Below, piece after piece: positions 36,266 through 45,342 of a DNA stretch of 64,000 nt. Position 1 is the first letter of the stretch. Each line of letters opens with the position of its first letter. The stretch lies in NCBI RefSeq assembly GCF_027923465.1, contig NZ_BRLB01000002.1, forward strand, positions 186,001 to 250,000, read 5' to 3'. Position numbers and translations under genes: made by a program. Source of the stretch: Vallitalea longa (lineage in GTDB: Bacteria; Bacillota; Clostridia; Lachnospirales; Vallitaleaceae). The notes beneath the pieces are model-generated. The model had not been told where the DNA came from. It worked only from the letters and a program-made list of their open reading frames with translations, and ran no database searches.

Positions 36266-36748
36266 TTATAGTCTTTCATCTTCAACCAGATTATCGCCAT
36301 CAGCCGCACTGGTTGCTAAAAAATCACATCTTTCATTTTGTGGATGAGAAGCATGTCCCTTAACCCAGTTAAAAGCAACTTCATGATTTCTCATTGCATC
36401 TATTATTCTTTTCCATAAATCTACATTCTTGACATCTTCTTTTTTATTTTTACCTCTTTTCCAATTGTTCTTAATCCAGTTATCTAGCCACCCTTTATTA
36501 AAAGAATTAACTATATATTGTGAATCGGTATATAGTTCAACTTTACAAGGCTTATTCAGGGCTTCTAATGCCTTGAGAACCCCCATTAGTTCCATTCTAT
36601 TATTAGTAGTACTTTTATATCCACACGATAATTCTTTTATATGTTTATCTCCTGATTTATCTAAATATTCAAGAACAACACCATAACCTCCAGGTCCATC
36701 AGGATTACCTCTACATGCTCCATCAGTATAAATATTAATTTCTTTCAT
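36266..36748 (-). CDS. rnhA: Ribonuclease HI
   Basis: 160 aa. Active-site acids are visible in order: Asp in IYTDGACRGNPDGPGGYG (residue about 9), Glu in TTNNRMELMGVLKAL (about 48), Asp in VELYTDSQYIVNS (about 70) and the late Asp in WVKGHASHPQNERCDFLA (about 138), with the His of GHASHP. It is a complete single-domain RNase HI removing the RNA strand of RNA-DNA hybrids. A GGAGGGAAG box precedes the ATG. It stands alone, and the upstream gap of 247 bp to the small MetS-like gene holds a terminator at 36926-36957. Confidence 0.96.
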   Translation of the reverse strand: MKEINIYTDGACRGNPDGPGGYGVVLEYLDKSGDKHIKELSCGYKSTTNNRMELMGVLKALEALNKPCKVELYTDSQYIVNSFNKGWLDNWIKNNWKRGKNKKEDVKNVDLWKRIIDAMRNHEVAFNWVKGHASHPQNERCDFLATSAADGDNLVEDERL

Positions 36749-36925
36749 GACTTCCCTCCAAATAATAGTATGTTAATCATAATTTTTATTTGTAAACAAT
36801 ATATTAATTTTAACATAATTTAACAGTTATGTATATAATCTATAGTAACGGAATATTTAATTACTAATAATAGACATTTCTTTTACTTATTTGTTAATAT
36901 TTAATAAATTTCAATTCATTTTAAT

Positions 36926-36957
36926 AAGGGACTATGGAAGATATCACATAGTCCCTT
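36926..36957 (-). terminator. Terminator after the MetS-like small gene
   Basis: AAGGGACTATG (36926-36936) and CATAGTCCCTT (36947-36957) form a perfect 11-bp stem with a 10-nt loop. On minus it is followed by ATTAAAATG. The T-run is short but the stem is strong. It ends the symporter-MetS transcript. Confidence 0.75.
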
Positions 36958-36995
36958 TAAACTTATATATCATTAATAGTTTAACTTACTAAACT

Positions 36996-37103
36996 CTAAG
37001 CCTCAAATTTATTGTTTTTTAATGCAATTCTAAGGCAAGTAGCAAAACCGCCCCATAAAAACAATATACTAAATATGCAGAATATTATTGAATCGAATTC
37101 CAT
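36996..37103 (-). CDS. MetS-like small subunit of the NSS symporter (35 aa)
   Basis: A 35-codon gene found by reading the gap. The translation starts MEFDSIIFCIFSILFLWGG and continues FATCLRIALKN. It is one membrane helix ending in WGG followed by a basic tail, the pattern of the MetS small subunits described for NSS-family methionine/alanine importers. Its ATG shares a TAATG overlap with the stop of the symporter gene, and the AGGAGTGAAAAAT box lies within the symporter's last codons, so translation is coupled. A terminator follows. The assignment rests on position and pattern. The protein is too short for a family match to be strong alone. Confidence 0.75.
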   Translation of the reverse strand: MEFDSIIFCIFSILFLWGGFATCLRIALKNNKFEA

Positions 37104-38605
37104 TATTTTTCACTCCTTTTTTTCATTGATGCTTCAAAACTTTTAGAACCTTTTAAGGATGAAATTATGAAACCAACAGCAACTGTCATAACCATAATTC
37201 CAATTCCATATATCATGAGTGCTTTTGTTGGATAACCTCCATAAGGTTTAGTAACATCATCAATAATCTTAAGTATTGTCATTACGCCAAGTAATAATGG
37301 TGTAACATATTTAATAGATACAATCCACCAATTACCAATAGCAAAATCAGATATTGGATTAACATAGTCTTTGATACTTCTAATGTTAAAGAACCATGTA
37401 ATCAATATTGTTTCAATAAGTCCTGCTACAGCTACACCATAATTATTCAAGAAATAATCTGCAATGTCAAGTACATATAATCCAGCACCTGTTGCATAGA
37501 CTAAGGATAATACTAATCCTATACTACAAATAATTGAAAGTGCGGTAATTCTTTTGATATTAAATTTATCCGTTACAGCAGAAATTACTGTCTCAATAAT
37601 TGAAATACTTGATGAAACACCTGCAAAGAATAAGGATAAAAAGAATAATACACCAAATATTTGATTGAAATTAGGTAACCCATTTATTGCTGATGGGAAA
37701 ACAACAAATGCCAATCCTACACCATCTGTAGCAACGTCAGCAACAGCTTTACCATTATTTAAAGCCATATTCCCAAGTATACTGAAAACAGCTATTCCAG
37801 ATAAAAGACTAAATGAGCAGTTACCGAAAGCAGTAATAAAAGCATTATTTACTATATCTGATTTTTTTGGTAAGTAACTTGAATAAGCTAACATTATACC
37901 AAAACATATACTTAATGAATAGAATATTTGTCCATATGCAGCAATCCATACACGACCATCTAATATCTTACTGAAATCAGGCTTGAAGAAATAATTAAGT
38001 CCATCAAGAGCTCCTGGTAATGTTAATCCACGAATTGTAATAATTACAATTGCCAAGAATAGAATTGGCATAAATACTTTAGTAGCTTTTTCAATTCCTT
38101 TTTTAACTCCAAAAGCTATTACACCAAAGTTAATTAACCAAATCAATATTATTGGAATTAATAAGTCAAGATGAAAAGTAAAGTTAAAAGCTGAGCCATT
38201 TCCATGTAAAAAGCTATTAAAGAAAAAATCTTTCGTATCATTACCCCAAGATAGATCAAATGCAAATAACACATACCTTAATGACCAACCTATTACAGCC
38301 ATATAATATATTGAAATAGCAAATGCTATCATGGTTTGCCACCAACCGAGTTTCTGCCATTTTGAGTTAATTCTTCCGAATATACCCGGTGCAGATGTTC
38401 TCATTTTGTGACCTAGACCAAATTCTAATATGAGAATTGGAATACCTGCTGTAATTAATGCTATGAAATACGGTATAAGAAATGCTCCTCCACCATTTTC
38501 TGCTACTGCATAAGGAAATCTCCATATATTCCCTAAACCTACAGCTGAACCTATAGCTGCTAATATAAAACCAACTCTAGATCCCCATTGCTCTCTTTTT
38601 GCCAT
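37103..38605 (-). CDS. Sodium-dependent NSS-family amino-acid symporter
   Basis: 500 aa with about twelve helices. The opening MAKREQWGSRVGFILAAIGSAVGLGNIWRFPYAVAENGGGAFLIPYF is the classic NSS (SNF) signature, with the sodium- and substrate-binding residues of TM1. IAYAAYGQIFYSLSICFGIMLAYSSYLPKK and ISIIETVISAVTDKF are further NSS motifs. The transporter moves an amino acid (the MetS partner suggests methionine or alanine) with sodium. It overlaps the small-subunit gene downstream. A pair of direct repeats at 38652-38683 lies in the promoter region. Confidence 0.94.
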   Translation of the reverse strand: MAKREQWGSRVGFILAAIGSAVGLGNIWRFPYAVAENGGGAFLIPYFIALITAGIPILILEFGLGHKMRTSAPGIFGRINSKWQKLGWWQTMIAFAISIYYMAVIGWSLRYVLFAFDLSWGNDTKDFFFNSFLHGNGSAFNFTFHLDLLIPIILIWLINFGVIAFGVKKGIEKATKVFMPILFLAIVIITIRGLTLPGALDGLNYFFKPDFSKILDGRVWIAAYGQIFYSLSICFGIMLAYSSYLPKKSDIVNNAFITAFGNCSFSLLSGIAVFSILGNMALNNGKAVADVATDGVGLAFVVFPSAINGLPNFNQIFGVLFFLSLFFAGVSSSISIIETVISAVTDKFNIKRITALSIICSIGLVLSLVYATGAGLYVLDIADYFLNNYGVAVAGLIETILITWFFNIRSIKDYVNPISDFAIGNWWIVSIKYVTPLLLGVMTILKIIDDVTKPYGGYPTKALMIYGIGIMVMTVAVGFIISSLKGSKSFEASMKKRSEK

Positions 38606-38651
38606 ATTATAATCTTCCTTTCCATATATGGTTCTTATTATGTTATTATAT

Positions 38652-38683
38652 AGTCACTATTATACTTTTATAAAGTCACTATT
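38652..38683. repeat. Two direct repeats upstream of the symporter gene
   Basis: AGTCACTATT occurs at 38652-38661 and again at 38674-38683, a 22-bp step equal to two helical turns. On minus a TATAAT box lies between them, so they may be a regulator site in the symporter promoter. The polC stop is at 38713, immediately upstream of the repeats on the minus strand. Confidence 0.5.
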
Positions 38684-38712
38684 TGTTTTATGTTTATCAT
38701 ATATCACGATAA

Positions 38713-41700
38713 TTAAAACAAACTCAGTTGATTTGATTCTGGCATACCATCTATTATATGATTCTGTTTCATTATCTCAATTACTGTTTTGCTGATTTTT
38801 GTTCTTTGTCTCAGTTCATCAACAGATAAAAATATCCCATTTTCTCTAGCATTTACAATATTCTCAGCAGCTTTTTCACCAAGTCCCTGAATAGCACTTA
38901 GAGAAGGCATTATCCTTCCATCCATTACTTGAAATAGTTTGGATTTAACCTTATATAAATCAATAGGAATAAAATTAATCTTCCTTGCATACATCTCCTG
39001 AACTATCTTCATATCTTTTAGTGTATCTTTTTCTTTCTTGGTTAATTCATTAAGTCTGCTTTTATAATCTTTAATATAATTATCAATTTTATCTTTACCA
39101 TTACACATTAATTCATAATCAAAGTCTGATGCCCTGATACTGAAATAAGTAGCATAATAAGCCTCTGGATGGTATACTTTAAAGTAAGCTATTCTATATG
39201 CCATCATTACATATGCAACAGCATGTGCCTTAGGGAACATATATTTAATTTGTCTACATGACCATATATACCAATCTGGTACACCATTAGATGTCATAAT
39301 TTCTTCCCATTCAGGTTTTAATCCTTTACCTTTTCTTACACTTTCCATGATGGTAAATGATAGTTCTTTATCTAGTCCCATATTTATTAGATATACCATA
39401 ATATCGTCACGAGATGATATTACTTCTGCAATAGTAGCTTTACCATCCCTAATTAGTTCTTGTGCATTATTCAACCATACGTCTGTTCCATGAGATAGAA
39501 CTGATATTTTACATAGTTCTGAAAAAGTTGTAGGTTTTGTATCAAGTAACATCTGAATAACAAAGTCAGTTCCAAACTCTGGAATTCCAAGGGAACCAAG
39601 CGGACATCCATCTATATCTTCTGGTTTTATCCCTAATGCTTTCGTACTTGTAAATAACGAAGCGACTTTAGGTTCATCAAGCCTTATTTTCTGAGCATCA
39701 AGTCCAGTAATATCTTCTAGCATTCTTATCATCGTAGGATCATCATGTCCTAATATATCAAGTTTCAAAAGGTTATGATCAATTGAGTGATAATCAAAAT
39801 GTGTTGTTATTGTTTTAGTAGTCATATCATTTGCTGGTCTTTGAACTGGAGTGAATTTATATATTTCCTCACTAGTAGGAACAACTATAATTCCACCTGG
39901 ATGCTGTCCTGTTGTACGTCTAGCACCTGTACAACCTGCTACAAGTCTATTAACTTCAGCATTTCTAACATTAACGCCTTTTTCATCAAAATACTTTTTA
40001 ACAAATCCATAAGCAGTTTTTTCAGCCAAAGTTCCAATGGTTCCAGCTCTAAATACATGACCTTTACCAAAAATGACTTCTGTATAGTCATGTGCTTTAC
40101 TTTGATATTCTCCTGAAAAGTTAAGATCAATATCAGGCTCTTTGTTTCCTTTAAATCCTAAGAAAGTTTCAAATGGTATATCATGCCCCTCTTTTATTAG
40201 ATCAGTACCACACTTAGGACATTTTTTATCTGGTAAATCACATCCTGAATTACCTGCATTCTTTTTAACTATCTCAGAATCAAAATCACTATATTTGCAA
40301 TTAGGACAAATATAATGAGGTGATAAAGGATTTACCTCTGTTATACCAGCCATAGTTGCTGCGAACGATGAGCCAACTGAACCTCTAGAACCAACTAAAT
40401 ACCCATCTTCGTTAGATTTCCATACTAGCTTTTGAGCTATGATATACATAACCGCAAAACCATTAGAAATTATTGAATTAAGTTCACGTTCTAAGCGTTC
40501 TTCAACTATATCAGGTAATGGGTCTCCATATATTGATTTAGCTTTGCTTTCACATATTTCTTTTAGATTCTCTTCAGATCCTTCAATTACAGGTGGATAC
40601 TTATCAGGAGGTACAGGATCAATCTTTTCAATCATATCTGATATTTTTCTTGTATTATCAATAACAATTTCTCTAGCTTTATCATCACCAAGATAAGAAA
40701 ACTCTTGTAACATTTCTTCAGTAGTTCTAAAGTATAGAGGCGGTTGTGCATCTGCATCTTTAAAACCTTGACCTGCCATAATAATACGTCTATATACTTC
40801 ATCACTAGGATTAAGAAAATGTACATCACATGTACCTACTACAAGTTTATTATGCTCTTCACCAAGCTTTATTATTTTTCTGTTGATTTCTTTAAGATCC
40901 TCAACACCATCAACTCTTCCATTTCTAATCATGAACTCATTATTCATTAATGGTTGAATTTCTAGATAATCATAGAAATTCACTAATCGGTCAATCTCTT
41001 CCTTAGGTTTTTCATCTAGTACAGCTTTGTATAATTCTCCTGCTTCACAGGCTGAACCGATTAATAATCCTTCTTTAAACTTTAAATAAACACTTTTAGG
41101 TATTCTAGGTTTTCTAAAAAAATACTCAATATGGGATTTAGAAATTAATTCATATAAATTCCTAAGTCCTACAAGATTTTTAGCTAATATTATTGCATGA
41201 TAATATTTTAGCTTTTTAACATTTTTAGTTGCTTCATGAGAATAATCTTCTAATTCATTTAAATCATAGATATTTTTATTCTTAAGCATATTGATAAACT
41301 GAACAAAAATTTTTGCTGTTGCTAGAGCATCATCAACTGCCCTATGATGGTTTTCAAGTTTGATACTTAATTCTTTAGTAACGGTATTAAGTTTATAATT
41401 TTTCAAATCTGGTAATAACACTCTACTAAGCTCTAATGTATCAACAATTGTATTATCCACTTCTATATCTAGTTCTTTACAGAAATGCCTAATAAAATTG
41501 ATATCAAAATCCGCATTATGAGCAACTAAAATCGAATTACCAACAAATTCCATAAACTTCGGTAGAATTTGCTTATATGTAGGAGCATCTGCTACTAACT
41601 CATCTGTTATACTTGTTAGCTTAACAACTTCTTCAGGTATAATTCTTTCAGGATTAACAAAAGTACTGAACTTGTCAATAATCTCACCTTGTTTAACTTT

Positions 41701-43038
41701 TACTGCACCAATTTCAGTTATTCTATCTTTCCCGGCATAGAAACCTGTAGTTTCTAAGTCAAATACTACATATTCGTCATCTAGACTTTGTCCATTGGAA
41801 TTTTGTATTATTGACTTTAGATCATCTACTAAATATGCTTCGACTCCATATATAATCTTAATATTACTACCACCAGCAGTATGAAACGCTTCTGGAAAAG
41901 CTTGTACAACACCATGATCTGTTATAGCTATAGCATCATGGCCCCATGCAATAGCTTGTTTAACCAAAGCTGTTGCACTTACCACACTATCCATATCGCT
42001 CATTTGAGTATGCGCATGGAGTTCCACCCTTTTGTCCTTACTTAAGTCCAGACGTTTGATTCTGAAATCATTTATTTCCATAATCGCTCTTGCCATAACC
42101 GTCATTTCTTTTGAAAAAGTATCAAATTGTAGATTTCCTTTTACTCTAACTACTTTTCCTTTGACAAGTCTTTCTTTTACATCTTCTTCAAATTGATCTT
42201 TTTTAATAAAACATTTTGCTGTAATTGAATCTTTATCATTAGTCAGATCAAATGCAACTATGTACTTATCATTCTTAATCTCTCTGCTTTCAACGCTTAT
42301 TATTATTCCATCAAAAATCAAATCATCAATTTCGTTATTGATTTCATCTATAGGAGTAATTTCACCACCGAATTTTCTCCCATAAATCATTTTACTATCA
42401 TCAACATTTTTTGATGACTGTTGCTTCTTGTTTTTTGATGTTGATTTGTTGGAAGAAACAGGATTATTACTTAAAATCTTAGTAACGAATTCTTTTTCCT
42501 TCTTTTCCCTTTTCTTAACAAATTCCTTGTTGCTTTCTTCAGCTTCTTTATTTAATTTAAATACTACTGTCGTATCTAAATTAAATCTACTGTTTAACAC
42601 ATCTTGGATTTTTCTATCAACTTGTTTTTGTTTTAGAAAATCTCCTATATCATTATTAAGTATAATTATAATAATATTATTATCGACTTTAATATCAGCT
42701 TTCTTGAGAATACCGAAACAAATAGGACTATATTGTTTTAACTCATACAATATACTGTCCTTATATAGCAATAATAATTTATCTAAATCATATTGTACAT
42801 TATACTCACTAATAATTTTAACTGTCAGATCTGAATTAATACATAAACTATTTTCTATTACTTTTTCAACTTGACGTATGAATTTTATATGAACAATATT
42901 ATTGAATGACACATATATTTGTAATTCTTTAGCTTTTGTATTAATAACAACACGTTTAACCTGTGCATCGTTAAAGTATGTTGATATATTATCATTAAGA
43001 TGTAAGTCGTCAAAAACTTCCACAAAACATTTGCTCAT
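38713..43038 (-). CDS. polC: DNA polymerase III PolC-type alpha subunit
   Basis: 1441 aa, the full size of Gram-positive PolC replicative polymerases. The order is an N-terminal region of about 220 residues, an OB-fold (about 230-330), a PHP domain (KRVELHAHTQMSDMDSV at about 335, ITDHGVVQAFPEAFHTAG), an inserted DEDD 3'-5' exonuclease (EYVVFDLETTGFYAGKDRITEIGAVK; LVAHNADFDINFIRHF; HHRAVDDALATAKIF), and the polymerase core with a zinc-binding CPNCKYSDF...CDLPDKKCPKCG. The catalytic acids are in NKEPDIDLNFSGEYQ. A helix-hairpin-helix region and C-terminus follow (SLSAIQGLGEKAAENIV). It ends the chromosomal fla-rpsB-ispG run. GGAG lies 10 nt before the ATG. Confidence 0.98.
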   Translation of the reverse strand: MSKCFVEVFDDLHLNDNISTYFNDAQVKRVVINTKAKELQIYVSFNNIVHIKFIRQVEKVIENSLCINSDLTVKIISEYNVQYDLDKLLLLYKDSILYELKQYSPICFGILKKADIKVDNNIIIIILNNDIGDFLKQKQVDRKIQDVLNSRFNLDTTVVFKLNKEAEESNKEFVKKREKKEKEFVTKILSNNPVSSNKSTSKNKKQQSSKNVDDSKMIYGRKFGGEITPIDEINNEIDDLIFDGIIISVESREIKNDKYIVAFDLTNDKDSITAKCFIKKDQFEEDVKERLVKGKVVRVKGNLQFDTFSKEMTVMARAIMEINDFRIKRLDLSKDKRVELHAHTQMSDMDSVVSATALVKQAIAWGHDAIAITDHGVVQAFPEAFHTAGGSNIKIIYGVEAYLVDDLKSIIQNSNGQSLDDEYVVFDLETTGFYAGKDRITEIGAVKVKQGEIIDKFSTFVNPERIIPEEVVKLTSITDELVADAPTYKQILPKFMEFVGNSILVAHNADFDINFIRHFCKELDIEVDNTIVDTLELSRVLLPDLKNYKLNTVTKELSIKLENHHRAVDDALATAKIFVQFINMLKNKNIYDLNELEDYSHEATKNVKKLKYYHAIILAKNLVGLRNLYELISKSHIEYFFRKPRIPKSVYLKFKEGLLIGSACEAGELYKAVLDEKPKEEIDRLVNFYDYLEIQPLMNNEFMIRNGRVDGVEDLKEINRKIIKLGEEHNKLVVGTCDVHFLNPSDEVYRRIIMAGQGFKDADAQPPLYFRTTEEMLQEFSYLGDDKAREIVIDNTRKISDMIEKIDPVPPDKYPPVIEGSEENLKEICESKAKSIYGDPLPDIVEERLERELNSIISNGFAVMYIIAQKLVWKSNEDGYLVGSRGSVGSSFAATMAGITEVNPLSPHYICPNCKYSDFDSEIVKKNAGNSGCDLPDKKCPKCGTDLIKEGHDIPFETFLGFKGNKEPDIDLNFSGEYQSKAHDYTEVIFGKGHVFRAGTIGTLAEKTAYGFVKKYFDEKGVNVRNAEVNRLVAGCTGARRTTGQHPGGIIVVPTSEEIYKFTPVQRPANDMTTKTITTHFDYHSIDHNLLKLDILGHDDPTMIRMLEDITGLDAQKIRLDEPKVASLFTSTKALGIKPEDIDGCPLGSLGIPEFGTDFVIQMLLDTKPTTFSELCKISVLSHGTDVWLNNAQELIRDGKATIAEVISSRDDIMVYLINMGLDKELSFTIMESVRKGKGLKPEWEEIMTSNGVPDWYIWSCRQIKYMFPKAHAVAYVMMAYRIAYFKVYHPEAYYATYFSIRASDFDYELMCNGKDKIDNYIKDYKSRLNELTKKEKDTLKDMKIVQEMYARKINFIPIDLYKVKSKLFQVMDGRIMPSLSAIQGLGEKAAENIVNARENGIFLSVDELRQRTKISKTVIEIMKQNHIIDGMPESNQLSLF

Positions 43039-43061
43039 ATAAAATCAACTCCTAAACTAAA

Positions 43062-44120
43062 TTACTCAGTGAATCTTTCTATTTCTTTCGCAAGTTCATC
43101 GATTAATTCATCTTCTGGAACTTTTTTAATAATTTCCCCTTTTCTAAAGATAAGACCGACTCCCTTACCACCTGCTATACCAAGATCAGCTTCTTTGGCT
43201 TCACCAGGTCCGTTTACTACACAACCCATAACAGCTATTTTCAATTTCTTATTAAGCTTACCAAATCTTTTTTCAACCATATTAGCTAATTTAATAAGGT
43301 CTATTTGTGTTCTTCCACATGTAGGGCAAGAAACAATCTCAATATGGTTTCTTTCACGTAGATTAAGTGTCTCTAGTACCTTTTTAGCTACCCTAACTTC
43401 TTCTACAGTATCTCCAGTCAAAGAAACCCTAACTGTATCTCCTATTCCTTCTGCTAGAATAACACCTAATCCAACTGTAGACTTAATCGTACCAGACCAT
43501 ACAGTCCCTGCTTCTGTTATACCTACATGAATAGGATACTTGATAGATTCTGCAACAAGTTTATGGGCTTTAATAGCCATAGGTACATCGGATGATTTTA
43601 GAGATATAACTATATTATCATAACCCATATCTTCTATAATCTTAACATTATTTACTGTACTTTCAACCAATCCTTCAGCAGTAACATGTCCATACTTATT
43701 AAGAATTTCTTTTTCGACAGATCCACTATTGATTCCAATTCTTATAGGTATATTATCAATCTTAGCTCTTTCAACTATTTTATTAACCCTTTCTAGATTT
43801 CCTATATTAGAAGGATTAATTCTTATTTTGTCAGCCCCATAATCCATAGACATAAGTGCTAATTTATAATCAAAATGTATATCTGTTACCAATGGAATAT
43901 GTATCCTCTTTTTTATTTCATCGATTGCTTTTGCAGCTTCTATATCAGGAACTGCAACTCTTATTATTTCACAGCCTTCTTCTTCTAATGTCAATATCTG
44001 ATTAACCGTTGCTTCCACATCATTAGTCTTCGTATTGGTCATTGACTGAATAAGTATAGGATTGCCTCCTCCTATAACTCTATTACCTATTTTAATTACT
44101 TTTGTATCATCTCTGTACAT
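43062..44120 (-). CDS. ispG: (E)-4-hydroxy-3-methylbut-2-enyl diphosphate synthase
   Basis: About 352 aa. It converts methylerythritol cyclodiphosphate to HMBPP in the MEP isoprenoid pathway. The TIM barrel shows GGGNPILIQSMTNTKTNDVEAT, RINPSNIG and HVGITEAGT. The [4Fe-4S]-binding C-terminal part shows SCPTCGRTQIDLIKLANMV and KIAVMGCVVNGPGEAKEADLGIAGG, with Cys ligands. The start at 44120 has AAAGGAGGTAAAG upstream. The alternative start at 44141 precedes that box. It lies 24 nt before polC and is separated from rseP by the repeat region at 44150-44268. The pathway also uses dxr, encoded just upstream. Confidence 0.97.
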   Translation of the reverse strand: MYRDDTKVIKIGNRVIGGGNPILIQSMTNTKTNDVEATVNQILTLEEEGCEIIRVAVPDIEAAKAIDEIKKRIHIPLVTDIHFDYKLALMSMDYGADKIRINPSNIGNLERVNKIVERAKIDNIPIRIGINSGSVEKEILNKYGHVTAEGLVESTVNNVKIIEDMGYDNIVISLKSSDVPMAIKAHKLVAESIKYPIHVGITEAGTVWSGTIKSTVGLGVILAEGIGDTVRVSLTGDTVEEVRVAKKVLETLNLRERNHIEIVSCPTCGRTQIDLIKLANMVEKRFGKLNKKLKIAVMGCVVNGPGEAKEADLGIAGGKGVGLIFRKGEIIKKVPEDELIDELAKEIERFTE

Positions 44121-44149
44121 AACTTTACCTCCTTTTTGCACATAAATTT

Positions 44150-44268
44150 AGACTGTCCCATAATACTTTTATGTCTGCATAACATTTGTTGATTTACAGA
44201 ACTAGATAATAAGCTAAATAGACTCACCGGAAACTATTAGCTATTAAAATTGTATTATGTGACAGTCT
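44150..44268. repeat. 119-bp element with 17-bp terminal inverted repeats, member B of a dispersed family
   Basis: AGACTGTCCCATAATAC (44150-44166) and GTATTATGTGACAGTCT (44252-44268) are inverted repeats with one mismatch, about 85 bp apart, in the rseP-ispG gap. The arms resemble those at 36150-36194. There is no coding sequence inside and no clear target-site duplication. The ends resemble those I associate with IS1182-type transposons, which suggests a miniature non-autonomous element; this is inference. Confidence 0.6.
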
Positions 44269-44281
44269 CCATTTCTTGATA

Positions 44282-45322
44282 TCAAAATACATTACTAATA
44301 TCATTAAATAATATAAACACCATTAATACCATTAATAATACAAATCCAATAAAATTAACATATGCTTCCTTTTCTCTATTAATTGGTTTTCTTCTGATCG
44401 CTTCAATAAGTAGAAATACAAGTCTACCACCATCAAGAGCTGGTAACGGTAATAAGTTCATTATTCCAAGGTTAGCACTCAGTAAAACAATATAAGATGA
44501 AATTACATAAAACACTTGTTTTATTCCATATTGAACACTTGCAGTATAACCTTTACTAATCTCTGATATAATTCTTACTGGACCACCAAAATCTTGTCTT
44601 GTAACTTGACCCTTAAAAATCATACCCAGACTTATGAATACTGTCTTAATCCAGAACAGTACTTTAATGAAGCCATATTTAATTATTTCCAGTATATTAC
44701 CATTTTTAATAGACTCACCTGTAATTCCTATCTTAAGATCACCTTGACTATCAGCCTCAGGTTTTATATTGGTTGTATAAGTATTTCCATCCCTTTTATA
44801 AGATAAATCAATACTTTCACCTTTTTTGAGACTAATGTACAAACCAACTTCTTCATATGCTACTATATTATGATTATCAACTTTTACTATTTTATCTCCT
44901 GCCATCAACCCTGCATTATCTGCTGGAGAATTTTCCGTAACTTCACCAATAGTAGTTGAAACAGCTCCAAATCCTCCAACTATCAAACACGAAAAAATAA
45001 ATGCAAGTAATATGTTAAAAGTTGCACCTGCTACAACAACTACAATTCTAGCACCTACTGATTTGTTAGAGAATGCTCTATGGTCATCTTCTACTTCTTC
45101 ATCTTCCCCAAGCATTTTACAGTAACCGCCAAAAGGTAACAATCTAATAGAGTATAATGTATCTTCTCTTTGTATACCAAATAATTTAGGACCCATACCT
45201 ATAGCAAATTCTTCTACAAGAATACCATTTTTTCTTGCCGCCAGAAAGTGACCTAATTCATGAACTAAAATGAGCAATCCAAATATTAAAATTGCAACAA
45301 CTATATTCATATAAACATTCAT
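44282..45322 (-). CDS. rseP: Site-2 metalloprotease RseP/RasP
   Basis: 346 aa intramembrane M50 protease. The zinc motif HELGH is in ILVHELGHFLAARKNGI near residue 20, followed by EFAIGMGPKLFG. A PDZ domain covers about 125-190 (TENSPADNAGLMAGDKIVKVDNH), and the late NLLPLPALDGGRLVFLLIE carries the LDG motif with the third zinc ligand Asp. Membrane helices lie at both ends. It cuts signal remnants and anti-sigma factors in the membrane. It sits between dxr and ispG as in other Firmicutes. AAGGAAGGGA precedes the ATG closely. Confidence 0.96.
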   Translation of the reverse strand: MNVYMNIVVAILIFGLLILVHELGHFLAARKNGILVEEFAIGMGPKLFGIQREDTLYSIRLLPFGGYCKMLGEDEEVEDDHRAFSNKSVGARIVVVVAGATFNILLAFIFSCLIVGGFGAVSTTIGEVTENSPADNAGLMAGDKIVKVDNHNIVAYEEVGLYISLKKGESIDLSYKRDGNTYTTNIKPEADSQGDLKIGITGESIKNGNILEIIKYGFIKVLFWIKTVFISLGMIFKGQVTRQDFGGPVRIISEISKGYTASVQYGIKQVFYVISSYIVLLSANLGIMNLLPLPALDGGRLVFLLIEAIRRKPINREKEAYVNFIGFVLLMVLMVFILFNDISNVF

Positions 45323-45342
45323 TCCCTTCCTTATTAACTACT

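Noticed and set aside
36749-36925. Possible extra small gene upstream of rnhA
   Set aside because: All short frames lack a ribosome binding site; the stretch is AT-rich with no structure beyond the neighbouring terminator.
42428-42874. 148-codon plus-strand open frame inside polC
   Set aside because: It is antisense to a fully conserved polC region, has no ribosome binding site and reads as low-complexity hydrophobic residues; a shadow of the AT-rich code.
43069-43530. 153-codon plus-strand open frame inside ispG
   Set aside because: It lies opposite the conserved cluster-binding region of IspG and shows no domain or start signal.
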